The translations under genes were made by a program, and so were the position numbers. Under the pieces are notes generated by a model. It worked only from the letters and a program-made list of their open reading frames with translations. It had not been told where the DNA came from and ran no database searches. Positions 22,583 to 34,436 of a stretch of DNA of 64,000 bases are shown here, one piece after another. Source of the stretch: Sclerodactyla briareus (lineage: Eukaryota > Echinodermata > Holothuroidea > Dendrochirotida > Sclerodactylidae). The stretch is taken from contig JAODTK010005891.1 in NCBI GenBank assembly GCA_026419785.1, forward strand, positions 141,501 through 205,500, given 5' to 3'. Within the stretch, counting starts at the first letter, position 1. Each line of letters begins with the position of its first letter.

Positions 22583-24446
22583 TGTAGGCATGTCCGAGGC
22601 ACGAGACAGACTCACGCCGGTAACGCCACCACATGACTCCAGATGGTCAAAGGCAGCGGGGGCCATTCTGTAAATATAGGCCTCCTACACTAGAAAACAT
22701 GAAGATTATGAGTTAAAACACAACACATCACTGGTGCACGTGGCACTATGAGGACAAAGCAGCTCAAACGAGGTGAATATGCTTATGATAATCTATTAAA
22801 ATAAGGAGTAGAACAAAATAAGAGTAAAGAGATGGTGGTTGTTAGGAATAAAGTAAAATCATGATAAGCTCATCAATACTGTCAGCAACCAGCATACCAG
22901 GCAATAGGGCGCCACGTTGTGGCCACGGAGATTGGCTCTAAAGACTTCTAATTGGTAAAACATAATACCGTCCAGCGGACAATAGTTTAAAAGTCTAGCA
23001 TCCCATCCCGGAGACAACTGCTACGGCCCATCGGTCTGCATCAATATGAGGCGGCGACTGCCACCAGTCCAACAGCCATCACGGAGCAGTTCCCACTCCC
23101 AAGACCCAAGCGCGCTGCGCCCCTCTATGCACAACCGCGCTAGACGAGTGTGGCGTTGACCAACAGGATGGCATCCCACCGTACCATGCAGTTTGAGGGA
23201 GCATCCTTCCTTTCCAAGTGATTGGGGGAAGGTCCCAAATAGGGGGGACACAATAGAATATATAAATAAGTCACGCCCCCTCCAGTCCAATTGGGATGTT
23301 TGAAATGAAACAAAGTGTTATGGCTTTGACAGCTGAGCGTGTCTGAGTGAAGGGTCTAAATAATTATACGGATCGCAGCTTAAGGAAGGTGCGTGTGAAT
23401 GTAAAACAGCAAATAAATAAATATCTCAAAACTACAACAATTAATTATGCATTATTTAACGTCCCCCCAACAGTTAGCGGCAAACAACAACAAAACTGAG
23501 TCTGGGGTGCTCAACGAGCGCAAAATACAGGAACTATTATACGGGTTGGCAAATAGCAACAAAATACTGTAGCAGGATAATCAGGGTGGAATCCCTAATC
23601 CTACAGCACAACGATGTCACAACATATAGCGCAATGAAATAAATACGCTTTCACATTCACAAGCCCTCAAAAGCTGAACAATAAATACCCATGTAGCCAG
23701 ATCCCGATTGCTATGACAACCAACTTCCAGCCAACCTGGGGGGAGGGGGCTGGGGGGGGGCTCAAGGGTCATCCCTCTGCCCATAACAGAGGCAGGGCAA
23801 TAACACCAAACAATACGACGGGGGAGGGGAACCCTATTCTACCTACAGGGGGGGGGGGGGATTAAGTTCACACTGAACTAAAGGGGTGGGGCATGAAGTC
23901 ATAACTAATGAACTTCACAAAACACACAGTTAGGGTCCTTCGGGTACTAAACAGAAATAAGTAATAGCAAAATAGAGCATAATAATAATTCAATACAGGA
24001 TTAGGATAATCACTTCTGTCTGCGCCAGCTGAGAGTGTCTGAGCGAATGGGTAAAGGTCTAGCGGGCAGGCGGAATAGATAAGAAAGTATAGGCCTGAAA
24101 ACAAAGAAAGAAATCTCTTCAAAACTCTCAAGTTCCACCCACCAATGAACAAAACTACTAACATGGATATACCAGGGATGCCACTGCGAAGGGGGGGCTA
24201 TAAAATAGGGGCACAATTCCAAGAAGACCCCTGTCAATAAACCCATTGCCTCCTTGGGTTGAAACAGAGCAAAAGTAACAAATCCTAAAATGATGAAAAA
24301 TCACCATCCTAGGCCAATCTATCTATCTATAACCACCAGCTATTAGCTGCCACCAGCGATTCATTAATTCAAGAAGGATTAATAAAATCGGAAAAGAACA
24401 CACTTGTCATAAACCGCTGAGACCAGTGATATGAACTAGGCCTACA
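22583..24446 (-). mobile_element. LTR-like insertion splitting repeat C
   Basis: The segment starts TGTAGG and ends CCTACA, a 6-bp inverted pair typical of LTR ends. Near its plus-strand left end it has GGTAACGCCACCAC and GGCAGCGGGG. The same pair occurs at the left ends of the LTRs at 35060 and 39687, which belong to gypsy elements on the minus strand. The rest of the sequence is different. It is non-coding, with G-runs at 23752 and 23850, so it is most likely a solo LTR of a related family. The right boundary is uncertain: host repeat C is clearly back only from about 24530. It is an old, broken copy. Confidence 0.5.
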
Positions 24447-24529
24447 AAGTGGTGGGAATTCTAGAAAGTTCTCTCAGCACAAGAGCAAAAAATCAATAGG
24501 AATCTAAAATTATAGCAACTAACTTGGCC

Positions 24530-24935
24530 GAAAAGCTTGTGTACAAGATATCTCTTGATCAGTAGATGCATTGTGATGCAGTGCAGACTATATAACAAAT
24601 ATGCAGTGTACACGAAACTGATTAGATTTTAGATAGCTAGGCGTGATATATGTTAATTATGTAGTCTAATTTGCATAATTTCTGCGATCTTGAGAGTTTG
24701 TTGGATTATGACGAAACTCGGTGGAGATGGTTCATCTTTATGAATACATTTTACAGTACGGTCGAGGTCACCAAAGGTCAATTAATGTTACTAAATCGCA
24801 TTTACCTAGTCCGATTTGCATAATTTATGCAGATCTTAAAGTGTTGACTCCCCATTAAACTTGGTGGAAATGGTACACTACATCCAATTTCAATGAATAA
24901 CCAATGTGATTAAGGAGTGCCAAATTAGTAGCAAT
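24530..24935 (+). mobile_element. Dispersed repeat, copy C, right part
   Basis: It resumes with AAGCTTGTGTACAAGATATC then TCTTGATCAGTAGATGC, exactly where copy A continues after 2720. A DR4-type pair AGGTCA-CCAA-AGGTCA lies at 24765-24780. Similarity fades near 24935, before the gypsy fragment. The 24936-25286 stretch has nothing I can assign. Confidence 0.75.
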
Positions 24936-25286
24936 CATAGAATACATGAAACATTACCCATCGGCCCTCTGACAAATTTCACAATACTGAAATAATACTG
25001 AATCAAGACTAAGTTCCACAGTGCACCCCTGCACGTCTAACCCGAACGGAATGGCATACCCGAGATCATCTCCTTTCAGTGCACAACAGATCTCCCACTA
25101 TTACACCATTAGGTAAGTAACCAGTTTCAGGCATCTCGTTACCATAAATCCACTAGTCAGGGGGAAGTGACTCCTAACACGCCCATTTAAAACGCAGGTC
25201 TCCCCGGCTGGAATCACAATGGCACTACTATGACCTGATACCAGCCACGCGTTCATGGACTGTCCCACGGGATTATGTCAAGATAT

Positions 25287-27180
25287 TCAAAAGCAGTTCC
25301 CCGAGCCCGAGAGGCTGCATGCACATGTTCTAAGTATGCGTCCCAAAATTCCATATAACCTATCTCTGCCTTTTGTCAGCACATTCGTTCCAACTAATAT
25401 AGGCACCCGCATTTTGTACTGAGTGTCAGGCACAATTAACGCCAGGGCCAGGGAGAATAGATCATCGAGTGCCATGGCAACTTCAACCTCAATGAAGCCC
25501 CCCCCAAAAAAAAAGGTTATAATAAGTTGGCCCTCCGGCACCTTCAACTTGCAAGTCATTCGCGTCAAATAATGCTTGAATGGGTCGACTGAGATACCGT
25601 CGATAGAAATGAAGCGCAATTGTAGTTACTCGTGACCCTGTATCTATCAGACCCCGACACATTGTCTCATTAGCACCACTGTACCCCCATACCCCTGTCC
25701 TACCATGTCGTTCCCTGACCCCTGCGCGGCTCATGCCTATCTCTGTGCTACTCTCAGTGGGTGGGGGTGGGGTGGGGTTATGGATTGCCGGGCACCTAGT
25801 TCCCTCCCTCTGGCAGGGGCTTCTTCCGGTTTAACGACGGCTGCCTGCAATTCCTTCTTACATGACCTTCTTACCGCATCTTTCTCTATGCCCTTTGCTG
25901 CGTTCAATACAATTCCACAATGACCGAATTCGAGACACCTTAGCCTTCACATTCTCACCAGCCTGTGATACCCTAAAGGGATGTGCGCGAGCGACGGCGC
26001 AGCCACTGTTGTGGACCTCAGCTTCTCTGATTGCCTCTCACATGTTTATTGCTTTCCGCAAGGCTTCGACTTCTGGCGCGGTGGCACTTGCAGGGTTGCT
26101 TTGCTCCCCTCCCCGGTTGTTGATTTATGTTGGCCAGTCGAACTACGTTAGCTGCCTGTCGAGCACTTCCGCTGTCTTCTTGCTCAGCATTTCGGGCAAT
26201 TCGAACCAGGCCATCAAAATAGGTCATGGCATCCTTCGGTGGCTTACAGCAACTTCACACTGTCTCAATTCGCAGCCCCATCCGGAAAACTACTCGGAGT
26301 GCCTCGCTACCCGCCTAATCCCCCCCCCCCCCGTTTTACGGCCCCCTCTACTGCTGTGCTGAGCCTTTCGAATCGCAACCTCCATCCTATTATTCCTTCC
26401 ATACCCAGCCCCAGCCACTGTTTTTCATTTGCCTCCTGCTTTGTGTTATAAACATTGTTGTAGCAGGCATTCCCAGATTCACAGTCCGTACGACCTCCAG
26501 TTTCTTCGTCCCGTCTTCAAGGAGGCGGTCAGACCTAGGTGCATCGTCGGCTGTGCCGGCATCACACGTAACGAGCGTCGGATTCGGGGCCAGGCCGTGT
26601 CACGTGTACCCTTCGGCGGAGGCCCTTTCCATCGTAGACCCCACTTTTCGTATCCACCTCGCCTTCCTTGGGTACTTTATCGCCAGAATAAGGTGAAATA
26701 CGAGGAGGGGGTATGTACGTAGAGGGGGCAGGCTGCGGTGGTGTTCTGGCTGAGTTCGCCTTTTCTTTCTGATGGAAAACCCGTGAACACCAAAACATTT
26801 TGACCACCGCTATTTGGGGGTAATGCCTGTGTTGGCGTAGGGAATGTTCTCTCCATACGGGGGTTCTCCGCCATGTGTCGCCAACATGTCTCCCCCTGAC
26901 TCTGTCCACTAAGGCGACTAGCATCATCCTCCGCTATGGTCGCATTTGCGTACTCACAGATGAACCCAATACTTACCATTGGCCATACTTACGTCTGGTG
27001 GCTGGGGCTTCTGTACCACCTGGCTCTGCGCTGTTGTATTGGTTTTTTCGCCTTGTTTGCATGGATCGCGCTGTTCCGCAATTTCCTGCTCTGCTGCTCT
27101 GACGAGTCGCATCACTTCATCAAACGCGCTGGCTTGGTCGTTCCTATGCCTTATGTGATTTTTTAGTTTTTAGTCTCTCT
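25287..27180 (-). mobile_element. Ty3/gypsy gag-protease remnant
   Basis: On the minus strand, from right to left, there are gag-like segments (FDEVMRLVRAAEQEI near 27110; a Pro-rich linker with ENPRMERTFPTPTQ near 26870; YFDGLVRIARNAEQED near 26220). They are followed by a retroviral-type aspartic protease. The catalytic motif is LIDTGSRVTTI near 25620-25660, and the C-terminal part carries VPILVGTNVL near 25390. Those motifs are standard for gypsy pol. The element is a fossil with several breaks, and RT, RNase H and integrase are not seen next to it. Plus-strand frames here, including a 166-codon one at 25862-26362, are antisense shadows. Confidence 0.75.
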
Positions 27181-27480
27181 TGGGTGAGACTCGCCAAAGA
27201 CAATTTTTCAGAGGTCACTTCTTGCCTCTTTTGTGAAGCCCACCCTTTCTTTTGCCTGTTGGCTAGCAGCTCTAGTCTTACTCCAAGAGCTCAGTAAGCT
27301 GACTCATCAAGATTGTGTCTTAACAAGCACAACTGCTGCAATAACCCTGCCCCCTCTTTCTTACTGTACTTAGATCCCTCTAGCTTGGTGATGTACTCTT
27401 TCGATTATGAGGTGTTCTATCCACTAAATACCGGACCTCAACTTCTCCACTGCCTTTCCCATTTCAAGGACCAAGGACTC
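27181..27480 (-). mobile_element. Gag-like coding remnant, first copy of a duplication
   Basis: The minus strand encodes a stretch with EYITKLEGSKYSKKEGAG and LLQQL, then a Lys-rich segment with ELLANRQKK. A diverged copy of the same DNA lies at 28283-28620. The position directly upstream of the gag segments at 25287-27180, in the same orientation, suggests the N-terminal part of that element's gag. Broken fossil. Confidence 0.5.
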
Positions 27481-27859
27481 CTCACAATATGAGTTAGGAT
27501 CTCTCCTTTTATGCTCCTCCTGAGAAGACAGTTATCTTCGTACTTCCCGTTGCTTCAAATTTGTGGCTTCACAGGCTTAGGTTTTGTGGTCACCGCTGAA
27601 GGGGACCTTTTTGTTGGGTTTTTTGCGGGAGGCACACTTTGAGTTGCATTCCAATGATCAACTCGTTTTTCATCAAATGTTGACTTATTATATTCTTCCT
27701 ATACTGGTTTATGCTTCTACTCTCCAGGTTCATTAAGATGCGTGTAGTTGGCCTTTTTTTAAGCACACACCTCCACTTATTCACAGAACTAGAACAACTA
27801 TGGAGTTCAATAGTTCTAGCTATTTAAATAATTAATCCCCCAGATTCATTACAAACACT
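27481..27859. other. No gene recognised
   Basis: Short frames only. It may be further decayed gag sequence, but no motif is secure. Confidence 0.35.
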
Positions 27860-28282
27860 GCAATGAACTCGGGGTTACATGCGGTGTTGATTTCCATTAA
27901 ACGCTGATGGTATGCTTACTTTAGCTCTCCAACATTCTTACATAGACTGAGTCACTGCGTCTTTCAAGTGTGTCCTCTTTTGCATAGTTCATTTCAAATT
28001 TCGAAGTTTTGTTTCGATTTTCTAATGAAGCCTGATGGTATGGTCTGACCTTTAGTCCTCAACAAAGTAACATTGATTTTCGAGTCACTGGGGGGTATTC
28101 AATTTATAATTGCTTCATTCATATCAAATTGCTCAAGTTCGTTGGATCTCTGAACGTGTAATGTGGTACACACATTGGTCCTGAGATATTCAAAATGAGA
28201 TAATGTGGTCAATGGAAGTTGAGTATGGGTGTGGAATCTTCATAATTATGCAATTTTAGTCACTTTTCCACCGCCTTGTTCA
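27860..28282 (-). mobile_element. Probable fragment of the AGGTCA-type dispersed repeat
   Basis: It carries recurring phrases of that family: TTCATTTCAAATTTCG, TTTCTAATGAAGCC, TGGTATGGTCTGACC, and TTATGCAATTTTAGTCAC near 28245, which also occurs in copies B and D. It lies between the two copies of the gag-like duplication. The orientation call is tentative. Confidence 0.4.
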
Positions 28283-28620
28283 GATTCTCTGGTGAGACCC
28301 TGCCAGAAGACAGTATCATCTTGTTACCACCGTTCATTTGCAAGCCTCTTCCTTTTGTTTTGTTGTTTAGCAGCTCTAGTCTGACTCCCAAAGCACATCT
28401 GACTCTCAATATTTTTCGTCTTGATAAGTCAGCTGCTGCAACAACAACTTGACCCCCTTCTCTACCGTACCATAATACCCTCCAATTTGGTGATAACTTC
28501 TACTTCTTCAATCGAAGCATCGCCTCAATTATCGACAACTTCCCCTCCTCCGTTCCTGCCTCCCTTTAAGACCTCCCACAGTAGGGGTCATTACCTCCCT
28601 ACGTCGCGTGAGGTGACAAA
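28283..28620 (-). mobile_element. Gag-like coding remnant, second copy of a duplication
   Basis: It shares AGCAGCTCTAGTCTGACTCC, CAGCTGCTGCAACAACAAC and TTGGTGATAACTTCT with 27181-27480, in the same orientation. The minus strand again reads ITKLEG and LLLQQL. Broken fossil, more diverged than the first copy. Confidence 0.5.
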
Positions 28621-29310
28621 AAAAAAACGCTAAATTTCAGAAGCCTAAAAACTGTTTTATGAAATCTTATTCTAATAATTGTCAGTCTAAACAAGCATTT
28701 ATGACTAGCTATAATTAATTTTTCTGACTAATGACTTGAGTTGCGAGGTTTTGTAAGTTACTTACACTGAGATACGAGGTTTAGTTTACTTGAAGTAATG
28801 TGTTGGACACTGAGAAATGCGTGTTGATGGACATTCAATGCACCAATATGTCCAACATGCAGTGAATGTAATAGGTATGTTCAGTCCTAACTTAATTGTA
28901 TAAAAAAAAATACTGTGCCCATAATCCATTACTTAGATGAAAATAACTCTCTGTTAAAAGCATAAGATGACTCTGAGTATATCTACAGTCCCATAATAAC
29001 TATGTATATCTAGTTTATTTATTTACGGTACATCCAGCAACAAGTGCTAACATGTAATGCACACGAGTTAATTACTGTTATGTGGTTATGTCAATAATAT
29101 AATAATAACAAAATTGTATGCCGAAACTGTATAAGAATCAACATGTATGTACAGGGCTATCTGTCACTTCCTAGTGTGAACACATTAATAAGTCCAGGTC
29201 CTACCATGCAGGGACCTACATGGTGTCATCAATGGTATTAGTGATGTAGCTGAATCATAAAACTCATGGTAGTCAGCTGGCCTACAAACATCAGCTGCTA
29301 CAATAGCTCA
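28621..29310. other. No gene recognised
   Basis: AT-rich DNA without a supported feature. If the block at 29317-31018 is a minus-strand gene, this would be its downstream flank. Confidence 0.5.
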
Positions 29311-29316
29311 TATTTC

Positions 29317-31018
29317 TCATTTATTCTTCTGCTTCACTGTAGAGTGGCCGGGGGTTGACCCATCTCCAGCCCTCACAGGATCACTCTGCCTCGCACGGGC
29401 GTGGGCGGGAAATTCTCCCTCCACTCTCCGAGAAGTGAAGATTGTACTGGATATTGGCTCCGGTACTTTCAATTCAATCAGCGCAGAATCTGTTACAGTC
29501 GGATCACCTGCCTTAGATCCTGGTCTGATTGATGCCAATGAGACGACTGTGTAAGTCTCTTTGTGGGCATCGCCTTGTATTTGTTTCCTCTGGGCTCCGT
29601 AGTGTTCCCTTCTTACTAATCATAGGCATTTGCAAACCACGGCTTGTTTTGTACATCTTGACTCAGGGGAACAATCAAAATATCGCAGTAGAAATTGTAC
29701 CAAGTGGAAGGGGTTATTTGAAAACTTTTGTTTTGTCTGTAAGTGTTGGTTCTTTGTTCTCTGACCTCAACTTCGGCGCTAACCCTCACGCAGGCTCCAA
29801 GCCGGCATGAAGCTCCATGGCGGTTTCCTAGCATCCTCTTTTGTCTACATATCCCACCGTGGATAACCGGGTTATATACTCTTTCCATTCCATTTCGGGC
29901 AAACCTCGCTTTTCCGATTTCCGAGATGGTCATCCTTTCGTGGTCCGCCTTCTTGGTTTGTGGCATTGCCGGATGTATGGGACCGAGGTCCTCAGCTAGA
30001 CGTTGCTCTCAGGAACACTGCGTCCCACGCGGCCAGCGTCTTTTTCGGTGTCCGGTGTCAGTCCGGACAGCTAGGTTCTTGCCCCGTGCGGAGGAGAAGG
30101 GTGAAGGCGTCGGTGATATGCGCCACGTCTGTAACCTTGTTGAGATTTGCCAAATGCCTTTCTTTTGGCGATCCTGACTACCACAGCCGGTGCCTGAGAA
30201 TGATCAGAACTGAATTTCAAGCAGAAGAATTTCGGGGTATTATCTGGGGTACTGACGTAAAATTGTAACTGGACATGAACGTAGGCGATATGCCTTTGGC
30301 ACCTCACCAATTGTTTTCCGTTCACGTCCACTTCAATATCAGTCGATAAAGGTTTGCGCGAGGCCGACAGTACTAAAGAACAGAACGCGGTGATATAGCT
30401 TGTACTTGAATTATTGTATTTCTCGATATTGTTCCTCCAATAGTTTCTCGTAGAACACGAATAAATGATCGCTCTTATTTTATTGGCTTTATGCCTCACA
30501 AGCCAAACTGAAAGCTGCATTGGCTGTCCTAACTGGGCAGTTGCTGTGGCATTTGACCGAGGTGTTTGCACAGGCACTCACACGCCTTGATTCCAGCAGG
30601 CCGGTAAAAGTGGAACGTTCCTCCTACCAAATTCAAAACCCCCGTGTGGCACTGCTCCATCACCTGCTATTGAAAATCCCCCGGTAACTCTTCTCCTCTT
30701 TTCCAGCCGCTGTGACACGGTATGGTTCTCCTCCACTGTGGTGCTGGCCTCGGATGACGACGCTGTATCATTTGTGGGTAGGGGATGTCCTTGTTGCTTT
30801 CCATGATCCTGGGGGCCTGAAAAAGAAACAGGAAACAGAGGGTACTCGATTCCGTTGAAGGAAAAACTGGTCCCAACCCTAAGTAAACACTTACCTAGTT
30901 CCCAGCACAATGAGCTAGCACCCCTAAATCGCCTTTCCTCCCCGTGGGTCGTATCTTCAATCTTCACCAATCTCCACACACAGGACCCAGGACAACACAA
31001 CACCAGCACAGCATACAC
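29317..31018 (-). CDS. Unrecognised minus-strand coding-like block, possible secreted/membrane protein
   Basis: I do not recognise the family. The minus strand carries unusually long open stretches for this window. Near 31000 the frame begins with a hydrophobic run (FLVYAVLVLCCPG) that looks like a signal peptide. Next comes a hydrophilic part with a basic, furin-like EKRRR (about 30700), then a longer segment with NATA and NNSS, both N-glycosylation sequons. The last part (29317-29538) is hydrophilic and ends VKQKNK. A canonical short intron is visible at 30817-30894. No ATG is evident for the hydrophobic start in its own frame, and the block is not intact as one frame, so it is broken, multi-exon, or not one gene. 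Alternatives are a host gene, or an envelope-like or accessory gene of a neighbouring minus-strand LTR element. Confidence 0.35.
30817..30894 (-). other. Candidate 78-nt intron
   Basis: On the minus strand the donor reads CTAG/GTAAGTGT. The acceptor follows a pyrimidine tract, TGTTTCCTGTTTCTTTTTCAG/G. Both match the metazoan consensus well. The length is a multiple of three and contains no stop in the surrounding frame, so splicing and retention would both keep that frame. This is the best splice pair I found in the window. Confidence 0.45.
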
Positions 31019-31956
31019 TAGGAACCAACAAAGGTCTTAACATGGAAAGTATATAGACGCATTAACAAAACCCTCACTCCCTCCATTCCTAACCTTGAGA
31101 CGCCACGCCTTACGTAGGCGTTCCACTGATGAAGCTCCAACATACTACCGAGATCAGAAACGAGATAGTCTGGGTTTTAGTCTCAGAAGACCCTTTCAGA
31201 CAAAAGGCTCTAACAGTCTATAATAACACGACTCATTGGCTCATGGGCCCACTCCATCCCACAGAACTTTTTAGAACAGATCCGGGCGCACAAATCGAAT
31301 ATTCGAGCCCAGGATTCCAGGCTGGCCCCTGCACATTAAACCCTGTTCTCCAGCTCTACGATCCGCGACACCTAGATGGTGCACCGCGAACCCCCCACCC
31401 CCCCCTTTCATTCTTTCATTTTCATCCTTCATTTTCACGTCTGATTCAGGAGATCGTGATTGAGTCTTTCCTGGCCTCTGTCCATCGTTCTAGTTTGAAA
31501 TGCACATTCAGTGAGGGTCTACAACGCGTTCAGTTTATTCCAGCTCACTTGTTCTGCGTTGGCCTTTAGAAATTGCAGCTGATTGACGATCGCGAGACGC
31601 ACTTGAACTTTGAACTTGTTGAATGACATGGGCGCGGAAGAATAGCAATCAAGAACCGCGCCAGTGGCACATCATGCACTGTTGCCGGTTTTGTTTGAAC
31701 AATTACCAACGAGATGAATATTAATATTTCGCTCAGCGACATAACATTTATCCTACAAAAGCAGAAATTTCGTCGAATAAAACCATCTGATTCTAACTAG
31801 CAGGTAACTTTAGGCCTACACATATTTACATATCCTAAATACTTTGTATCTTGTCAATTAACACATGAGAGTACGGCGTAGACCTCTGACAAAGCCGGAA
31901 TCCGGCACCACAATATTATGCTGAACAATTGATGCAATATGGCAACTCTGGTTTGA
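31019..31956. other. No gene recognised
   Basis: It contains a 146-codon plus-strand frame (31129-31569) with no domain and a Pro-rich stretch caused by CCCCCC runs. I do not support it as a gene. On the minus strand a TATA-like CTATATAC near 31050 lies just upstream of the coding-like block. Confidence 0.4.
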
Positions 31957-32540
31957 TAATCTTGGATTCTCGACCGATAAACCAGGTTTATCAATTTTTT
32001 TTTCGATAATCTTGGATTATCGACCGAGAATCTTGGATTATCGACTGATAATCTTGGATTCTCGTTCGAAAGAACAGGTTTATCAAATTATTTTGATAAT
32101 CTTGGATTCTCGACCGATAAACCAGGTTTATCAATTTTTTTTTCGATAATCTTGGATTCTCGACCGATAAACCAGGTTTATCAATTTTTTTTTCGATAAT
32201 CTTGGATTCTCGCCGATAATCTTGGATTCTCGACCGATAATCTTGGATTCTCCACCGAGAATCTTGGATTCTCGCCGATAATCTTGGATTCTCGACCGAT
32301 AATCTTGGATTCTAGAATTAGGTTCTATCGAACAACTTCGACAATCCAGATTAATCGGTCGAGATACCAAGTTAAAGTGATAATCTTGGATTCTCTGTTG
32401 AAAGTCTAAGTTATTCTGATATCTTGGATTCTCGACGAGAATCTTGGATTCTCGTCGATAATCTTGGATTTTCGACCGATAATCTTGGATTATCGACCGA
32501 GAATCTTGGATTATCGACCGATAATCATGGATTTTCGATT
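31957..32540 (+). repeat. Satellite-like array of GATAATCTTGGATTCTCGACC words
   Basis: A composite array. A 21-bp word (CTTGGATTCTCGACCGATAA) alternates with a perfect 17-bp palindrome GATAAACCAGGTTTATC and a T-tract, as at 31977, 32118 and 32165. Towards the right, only the 21-bp word and its TTATCGACC variant remain. Because 21 is divisible by three, the minus strand stays open (32131-32742) and encodes RIQDYRS-type heptads. I regard that as a by-product. Confidence 0.85.
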
Positions 32541-32597
32541 TATTGAACATTCCGCTTGCCATCGGCGTCCGTGGCCGCAGGTCCCCAGTTGTTCTGG

Positions 32598-32705
32598 CGC
32601 AGCGGGCAAAGTTCTCCCAGCCGTCGGGGTGAGGGCTTCGCGGGTAAAGGGCTCCCAGCCGTCGGGGTAGGCGTGTCGCGGGTAAAGTTCTCCCAGCCGT
32701 AGGGT
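32598..32705 (+). repeat. Minisatellite, 38-bp unit, about 2.8 copies
   Basis: The unit CGCGGGTAAAGTTCTCCCAG then CCGTCGGGGT recurs with CTCCCAG anchors at 32614, 32652 and 32690. It directly follows the 21-bp array. Confidence 0.85.
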
Positions 32706-34436
32706 AGTCAGTTGTGCGCTCTAACGTCTCGCAATAGGGCATCTTGTCCTACGGGTGCTGGTAGCTAGGACACAGGTACGGCCTCCAAGGAGCGTAGCTC
32801 TCTCGTTGTTGGCTAGTTGGGCGTCGGGTCGGTAGGTCGGGGTGGTCCTTTGGGTCGGGGCGATAGTTCATCAATATCGTCCACTCGTATCAATAAAAGG
32901 TCCAGCTTGAAGATCGGTCAGGGACGGTAATCGAGTCTCAAAAAATATCGTAATATAACGGCCTGTACTAGTCCCCAGACAGTTTCTGCCTGTAACCTGG
33001 CCGGCGTACTCCAAATATTTAGGGAAGTAATGTTAAATACAGCGAAACAGCTTCACAGCGGACAGTTATGTCCCTCTCGGGAGGAGGACAGTAAATGCCT
33101 ATACAGTCCAATGAACTTGGTAACATTAACTGTACAAATGTAGAACTCTTCCGAACTCTGATTTAGTTGAACACCAACTGCGAAGTCGTGTAACTTGGTG
33201 CACTCCCTCCCACCCCGCCCGCCGCTACGTGTTGAGCTCCTTGACCAATACTCCCAGACATCTCCCCTCCCCGCCACGGCTCCCGTGTCAGTGGCAGCAG
33301 CACGCCCGAACGGCCGTAACATCCATAATAATTTCCTATTCTGTACCTACATGACGTCACTAGACGTCAGGACACGTCACGGCAAGCCATGTGCGCGTCC
33401 CAAAGCCCTTTGTCTGGAACCGCGAAAGTCTCTGTATCCTGCGCGAAAACATGTGTCACAAAGAGTTCCACAACTTCATGACCAATCCCCTTCCTATATA
33501 CCCTATGAATAAACAACAGCGACTTTTCCATATACTGAACACGCTCGTTCTACCCCAGTTGCAACCCTGGGGCGACTGGTCCCCCTAAATTTATGGCTTT
33601 TCGCTGTCAAGTCGCGGAACTTAAGCTAAATTAAAGAAAGAGACCTCTCGCTCGCGGGCACCTGTTTGACAACCACTCCCCCTTTGCAATGAGGCCGATA
33701 ATCATAAGCGCTTTCATTTGCCGGACCTAACGTACACACCACTTCCGATTTGGGAACAATTTTATACTGCACGGGCTGTATCATGCCCTCGTTATACACG
33801 GGACAACGACCCACTGTAAAGTGACCTACAAAATATACACTATAACTATATATACTGTGTTATTGCTCGTACAAATATGATATCACGATACGGGGGAACA
33901 ATTCCGAAAATATACATTGGGACCAACGTTCAGGCTATGGGCTACCTCTTACACGGTACTTCAGATCAACTCAGGGTTGGACAAGGTTACGCCCCTGGTC
34001 CGTACCCGCTATTTTAACGATATGTGTGCACAATTTCCTTCCGTGATATACTATATCCATGGGTATTGGCGTCTGCATCAGGTTTTTCCGCAACATATTT
34101 GCCGCCACATTTTCCGCAGACATTCACGAACTGATTGCTTATTTAATGGGAACAGATGACTTTGCCATGCAAGCGACAAGCATCCATGCGAACGGCACGA
34201 AATCGTGACATAATGCCGACATGTTGAATTATTGGAAGGGTCTAACATAGAGGAGTTTTACATTAATTCTGTGTGAACAAAGTCCAAGGATGACCTAAAG
34301 TTCCGAGTCATGACTCAATTTTAGGAAATAGAAAAACGGTAGATACTGATCTGTTTGTGCAATGCGACGGAACTTGAACCCAAAATGATATGTCACATGC
34401 CTGCCGATTGTTCTTTCTTCACACTTTGAATTTGTT
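32706..34436. other. No gene recognised
   Basis: Only short frames without recognisable content on either strand. No repeat family of the window could be matched here. Confidence 0.45.

Noticed and set aside
25862-26362. 166-codon plus-strand frame
   Set aside because: Antisense to gag-like sequence and partly Pro-rich from C-runs; no domain.
32131-32742. 203-codon minus-strand frame with RIQDYRS heptads
   Set aside because: It comes from the 21-bp satellite word. Removing the array leaves no protein content.
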